Assembly: GCA_037190225.1 (NCBI GenBank) | Contig: JBBCJL010000001.1 | Coordinates: 248,001-312,000, forward strand | Direction of reading: 5' to 3' | Length of the DNA: 64,000 bases | Origin: MKSF01 sp037190225 | GTDB lineage: Bacteria; Bacteroidota; Bacteroidia; Chitinophagales; Chitinophagaceae | Shown here: piece after piece, positions 60,490 to 64,000 of the stretch | Position numbering within the stretch: the stretch's first letter is position 1 | Layout: each line of letters begins with the position of its first letter | Notes under the pieces: model-generated | Seen by the model: only the letters and a program-made list of their open reading frames with translations | Database searches by the model: none | What the model was told of the DNA's origin: nothing | Program-made: the position numbers and the translations under genes

Positions 60490-61690
60490 CTGTGGCAGGC
60501 CTGCAAAAGAGCACTGCCTTCTCTCCGTTATGCAGCGTAGTGAAGAAGAGGAACAGGTCGCCCCCATTCTTTATTTTATGCTTCCGTACCAGCGCTTCCG
60601 GGTTGTCAGGGAAATTCCTGGTGCTGACGTTGGCCGTGATCTGCTGCCATTGCCGGAAATATTTTTTCTGGTAAGGTATTACGGATGTGATCTCGAATAC
60701 CTTACCGGGAAAGGATAGCTGCTCCGAAGCAGTATACAGGTGGGAATTAGGATGGAGCTTGGCCAGCCCGAACGCCGTTCCCAGCTGCCGGAACTGGCCG
60801 CTTTTCATAATAGCGGCATTGGGCAGGTACAGGTATTGCTGAGGCAGGGCATAGTGTAAACCGGCGTCATCCCCGGCGCCATAGATCGTTTCCCAGGTAT
60901 CCGTATGGTCCTTCCTGATATTGGCCGTATGGATAAGGGGTGGGGTTGCGGCAGGATGAAGGGTGTCGATGTGAAACAGCAATTCCTTTACCTCGTTGTC
61001 TGTTGCCAGTATGAAAATATGTGCTATATGGCCCAGCTTATTCAAGGTGTCCTGTATATCCAGCAGGGGAGACGTTTTGATCCAGATATGACGGGTTTTG
61101 GATGACAGCAGGGGCCAGTGCCCGAGAATATCAGGTGTGCAATCTTCCAGCAGGAAGACCTTCTGCTGCCGGTCGTTTCGCCTTGCAGGGTCCAGGTACA
61201 GGGTATCGAAAATAACGTTGCTGTCCTCCAGGTACCGGATGCTGTCACCCTGTATGCAGGTGATATGCTCCGCGCCCAGCTGCCGGAAGTTGTGCGCGGC
61301 GATATGGCTGAGACCGCTGTCCTTTTCTATATGCAGGACGGTATCGAAATTAGCGGATAATACAAAGGTATCCACTCCGAATCCTCCTGTGAGGTCTGCC
61401 ATGGATCCGCCCTTTATGAATTGTGACTTATACCTGGCTGTCTGCTCGGATGAGGTCTGCTCTATGGAAAGCGTTGCGGGATAAACAATATCTGCCGTAC
61501 GGAACCAGGTCGGTAATTTTTTTTCTGACTTTTTCCTGGACTGTATCTGCTGCAGGAGCAGGGTCCGGGGGACCTGTGGAAAAGGGTGCTGCTGCAATGC
61601 CAGCTCACGGATATCATCATGCGTATGGGCTGCTATGAATGCCTGTACTTCGGGCGCTAAAAGGGCTGTTATATCCGTATGGTGGGTCAT
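60485..61690 (-). CDS. SAM-dependent methyltransferase with THUMP-like domain
   Basis: 401 residues. The methyltransferase core is in the middle: ADLTGGFGVDTF (SAM-binding motif I) and TLYLDPARRNDRQQ (DPAR motif IV), preceded by a helical N-terminal region of about 90 residues. The C-terminal third (about 300-395) matches the THUMP-like domain that accompanies this core in Bacteroidota proteins. RNA is the likely substrate from the THUMP-like domain, but no target is known. The gene is convergent with paralogue 2, and its stop codon lies inside the shared hairpin. Confidence 0.87.
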   Translation of the reverse strand: MTHHTDITALLAPEVQAFIAAHTHDDIRELALQQHPFPQVPRTLLLQQIQSRKKSEKKLPTWFRTADIVYPATLSIEQTSSEQTARYKSQFIKGGSMADLTGGFGVDTFVLSANFDTVLHIEKDSGLSHIAAHNFRQLGAEHITCIQGDSIRYLEDSNVIFDTLYLDPARRNDRQQKVFLLEDCTPDILGHWPLLSSKTRHIWIKTSPLLDIQDTLNKLGHIAHIFILATDNEVKELLFHIDTLHPAATPPLIHTANIRKDHTDTWETIYGAGDDAGLHYALPQQYLYLPNAAIMKSGQFRQLGTAFGLAKLHPNSHLYTASEQLSFPGKVFEITSVIPYQKKYFRQWQQITANVSTRNFPDNPEALVRKHKIKNGGDLFLFFTTLHNGEKAVLFCRPATG

Positions 61691-61890
61691 GTCAGGAAAA
61701 AATGAATTGTCTTGTTAAATGCTGTAAGCGTGCACGCTTCCGGGAGCGATAGCGGCTCCCCTGCTTTTATACCGTGCAAAATTACCAAATATAGCCTTGC
61801 GGTTGCCAGTAAATATTACGGCAGGCTGCTTCGCGGAACGGCTGCTTATTTTTAATCTGCCATATTTTAAGCCTGATACACCAAATATTG

Positions 61891-61898
61891 TAAATTTG
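61891..61898 (+). promoter_or_regulatory. -7 promoter box TAAATTTG for serS
   Basis: TAAATTTG matches TAnnTTTG, 35 bases before the serS ATG. The rest of the 243-base gap from 61691 shows nothing recognisable, and no T-box structure was seen. Confidence 0.5.
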
Positions 61899-61933
61899 CT
61901 TTCTTAATTTATTTTATACAAATAATACTTGCA

Positions 61934-63205
61934 ATGTTACAGATACAGCTCTTCCGCCAGGATAAGGAAAGAATCATTGAAGGTCTGAAGAAAAAGAATT
62001 TCAAAAACTTGGAAATAGTGGATGAAATTATCGCTTTGGATGAACAGAAAAGACAGATCCAGCAAACTTCTGAAACGTTCCAGGCGCAGGTCAACCAGGC
62101 CTCCCGGGAGATCGGTCAGCTGATGGCTGCCGGGAAGAAAGAGGAGGCGGAAGCCAAAAGATTGGAAGTGAACCGCCTGAAAGAGGACGCTAAAGCTGCC
62201 GGTGTCCAGTTGGCGGAGCTGGAAGCCAGGCTGGAAGAATTGCTGGTGCAGGTCCCCAACCTGCCGTATGGCACAGTTCCTGAAGGAAAGACCCCTGAAG
62301 ATAATGAAGTGGTGAGAACAGGCGGCCCTATGCCGGAGCTGGGAGCCGAGGCGCTGCCGCACTGGGATATTACCACTAAATATAACCTTATAGATTTCGA
62401 GCTGGGCACCAAGATCACGGGTTCCGGCTTTCCTGTTTATATCAACAAAGGCGCACGTTTGCAGCGGGCGCTGATCAGCTTTTTCCTGGATTTTAATATT
62501 GCAGGCGGCTATACGGAGTATTACCCGCCGCATATGGTCAATGCGGCTTCCGCCTATGGTACCGGCCAGCTTCCGGACAAGGAGGGGCAGATGTACCATA
62601 TGCAGACCGATAATTTTTATATGATACCGACAGCAGAGGTGCCTGTAACCAATATTTACCGGGATGAGATCGTAAAGGCAGAGCAGCTGCCCATAAAGAT
62701 GACTGCCTATACACCCTGCTTCCGGAGGGAGGCGGGCAGCTATGGTAAGGATGTAAGAGGGCTGAACCGCCTGCACCAGTTCGATAAAGTGGAGCTGGTA
62801 CAGCTGGTGAAGCCGGAGCACTCTTATGAAACGCTGGAAGAGATGGCCCTGCATATAGAAAAGCTGCTGCATGAGCTGGAGTTGCCTTACAGGGTGCTGC
62901 GCCTATGCGGCGGCGATATGAGCTTTACATCCGCGCTGACCTATGACTTCGAGGTGTACAGCGCCGCGCAGGGCAGGTGGCTGGAAGTAAGCTCCGTATC
63001 TAATTTTGAAAATTACCAGACGAACAGGATGAAGATACGTTACAAGGATGAGCAGGGTAAAACGCAGCTGGTGCATTCCCTGAACGGCAGCTCCCTGGCT
63101 TTGCCGCGCATTATGGCCTGCCTGCTGGAAAACCACCAGACTTCGGAAGGTATCAGGCTGCCGAAAGCCCTGGTGCCTTACTTCGGAAGCGAGGTAATTA
63201 ATTAA
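61934..63205 (+). CDS. serS: serine-tRNA ligase
   Basis: 423 residues, normal length. Class II synthetase that charges tRNA-Ser. The N-terminal helical arm (residues about 30-100, charged coiled coil) binds the long variable arm of tRNA-Ser. Motif 2 (TPCFRREAGSYGKDVRGLNR) and motif 3 (WLEVSSVSNFENYQTNRMKI and the later NGSSLALPRIMACLLEN) are present, as is the GTGQLPDKEGQMY segment. Free-standing, followed by a hairpin. Confidence 0.97.
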   Translation: MLQIQLFRQDKERIIEGLKKKNFKNLEIVDEIIALDEQKRQIQQTSETFQAQVNQASREIGQLMAAGKKEEAEAKRLEVNRLKEDAKAAGVQLAELEARLEELLVQVPNLPYGTVPEGKTPEDNEVVRTGGPMPELGAEALPHWDITTKYNLIDFELGTKITGSGFPVYINKGARLQRALISFFLDFNIAGGYTEYYPPHMVNAASAYGTGQLPDKEGQMYHMQTDNFYMIPTAEVPVTNIYRDEIVKAEQLPIKMTAYTPCFRREAGSYGKDVRGLNRLHQFDKVELVQLVKPEHSYETLEEMALHIEKLLHELELPYRVLRLCGGDMSFTSALTYDFEVYSAAQGRWLEVSSVSNFENYQTNRMKIRYKDEQGKTQLVHSLNGSSLALPRIMACLLENHQTSEGIRLPKALVPYFGSEVIN

Positions 63206-63260
63206 GGTAGCACCTACTGATAAGATCATACAGGAGTACCATTGCCTGTTCCTTTATATC

Positions 63261-63286
63261 AACGTCCCGCATAACAGCGGGACGTT
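63261..63286 (+). terminator. hairpin after serS
   Basis: AACGTCCCGC (63261-63270), loop ATAACA, GCGGGACGTT (63277-63286), 55 bases after the stop. Confidence 0.75.
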
Positions 63287-63480
63287 GGCTTATATAGGTT
63301 GTTGCTGGAGCAGGACCGGCCGGCCGGGCACTGCTGCCCGGTCATACCGGGGTGTGCGGGTAAAATAAAAACAGTACTCCCGGTATATTTTTATATATTA
63401 TTATCGAAATTTGCCGGTGGTGCGCATGCTTATGGTATGGCGACCGTCAAACTTCATCGTTTTTGTTAAATCTTACACTT

Positions 63481-63903
63481 ATGATACAACGCATCCAAAC
63501 TTTATGGTTCCTGGCGGCAATAGTCGTGCTGGGCCTTACGTTCATGCTGGCGCTTTACCGTTCGCCCGATGTGAGAACCTATCCCAATTTTTACCTGGGA
63601 GAGACTGTTCTGGGTATAATATGTACAGCCGTTACCATATTGCTTACAGGCTATACCCTGGTCCTGTTCAAAAACAGGAAGCGGCAGAGTACCTTTGGAT
63701 GGTTATCCATCATCGCTGCTTTGGGCACTTTTGCCTGTCTTTATCTGGCCTGTGAAAATTACCTGGAGACCAACCAGGTTGTGGGCGGTAGCTATTGGTT
63801 CGGGCTGTTCATGCCGCTGATCAGTGTGGTATTCATATTTCTGGGGCTGCTGGGTGTCAGGAAAGATGAAAAATTAATAAAATCATTAGACAGACTCAGA
63901 TAA
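63481..63903 (+). CDS. DUF4293 family membrane protein
   Basis: 140 residues from the ATG at 63481 (MIQRIQTLWFLAAIVVLGLT), the usual start of the family; six upstream codons are in frame but not family-like. Four hydrophobic segments, short loops, and a basic C-terminus (GLLGVRKDEKLIKSLDRLR). DUF4293 is a small four-helix inner membrane family found in Bacteroidota, with no known function. It precedes the aminotransferase gene by ten bases and may be co-transcribed with it. Confidence 0.88.
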   Translation: MIQRIQTLWFLAAIVVLGLTFMLALYRSPDVRTYPNFYLGETVLGIICTAVTILLTGYTLVLFKNRKRQSTFGWLSIIAALGTFACLYLACENYLETNQVVGGSYWFGLFMPLISVVFIFLGLLGVRKDEKLIKSLDRLR

Positions 63904-63913
63904 AAATACAATT

Positions 63914-64000
63914 ATGCAGCAATTACAGATGGTCGATCTTAAACGCCAGTATGAAAAGATCAAAACGGAAGTAGATACGGCCATTCATGAGGTGATCAAC
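63914..64000 (+). CDS. DegT/DnrJ/EryC1-type aminotransferase, N-terminal 29 codons only
   Basis: The gene is cut by the right window edge. The visible start MQQLQMVDLKRQYEKIKTEV and the following DTAIHEVIN match the N-terminus of pyridoxal-phosphate sugar aminotransferases of the DegT/DnrJ/EryC1/StrS family (VDLKRQY...I..A), which make amino sugars for surface glycans. Only the start is seen, so the assignment rests on this short stretch. Confidence 0.7.
   Translation, partial: MQQLQMVDLKRQYEKIKTEVDTAIHEVIN

Noticed and set aside
1..64000. tRNA genes, CRISPR arrays, prophage or intact insertion sequences
   Set aside because: I scanned the gaps by eye and saw no cloverleaf-like tRNA, no regularly spaced identical repeats, and no transposase or integrase; a tRNAscan and a CRISPR search would be decisive.

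Overview
The window reads as a chromosomal segment of a Bacteroidota bacterium, most likely class Chitinophagia / family Chitinophagaceae; the genus cannot be fixed from the sequence alone. Support comes from type IX secretion (T9SS) sorting domains of both type A and type B, TonB-type outer membrane barrels ending in Phe, lipoproteins with Cys-Lys-rich N-termini, SufBCD iron-sulfur assembly, DUF4293 and DUF922 proteins, weak or absent Shine-Dalgarno sites, and many -7 promoter boxes of the Bacteroidota form TAnnTTTG (17 listed here). No tRNA, rRNA, CRISPR array, prophage or intact insertion sequence was seen. By eye the base composition is even, so most of the window looks like core chromosome.

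Layout. 1-3054 (minus): a membrane protein cut by the window edge and an FAD oxidoreductase of the UDP-galactopyranose-mutase-like group. 3348-6955 (plus): tRNA methylthiotransferase MtaB, then a GH3-family acyl-adenylating enzyme translationally coupled to a metallo-beta-lactamase-fold hydrolase. 7212-9910 (minus): a secreted M43 metalloprotease with a T9SS tail and an MFS transporter. 10081-12759: gyrA. 12935-18683: a TonB-dependent receptor, a polytopic membrane protein and a flippase. 18790-23303 (minus): a small secreted protein and the sufB-sufC-sufD operon. 23690-26746: purB and, divergently, ispD with an unknown secreted protein. 26751-30225: a DUF922 protein, an ABC-F ATPase and a formyltransferase. 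30307-36141 (minus): a three-gene envelope operon (giant TPR protein, outer membrane barrel, HU-SPOR membrane protein). 36281-38150 (minus): an MbnP-like lipoprotein with its di-haem MbnH/peroxidase partner. 38262-40563: small unknown secreted and membrane proteins and a ChaN-like protein. 40764-45744 (plus): dxs, an exported peptide deformylase, an HD hydrolase and a lone paaA. 45745-46293: a repeat-filled gap. 46294-50007: meaB, an alpha/beta hydrolase and an RluA-type pseudouridine synthase. 50190-56638: a TetR-regulated RND multidrug efflux operon. 57015-60430: two tandem T9SS-type-B surface proteins sharing a near-identical C-terminal block. 60485-64000: a THUMP-like methyltransferase, serS, a DUF4293 protein and the first 29 codons of a DegT-type aminotransferase.

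Themes. Much of the window concerns the cell envelope and export: T9SS cargo, TonB barrels, efflux, SPOR/TPR proteins and an exported deformylase. Housekeeping functions include gyrA, serS, purB, suf, and dxs and ispD, two steps of the non-mevalonate isoprenoid route. The observations most worth a second look are the exported peptide deformylase, the MbnP/MbnH pair, the TPR-barrel-HU/SPOR operon, the GH3-MBL pair, the tandem type-B surface proteins with exchanged N-terminal domains, and a dispersed MITE/REP-like repeat family in the gaps, including one copy inside the suf operon. Many genes end in unusually long, perfect inverted repeats.
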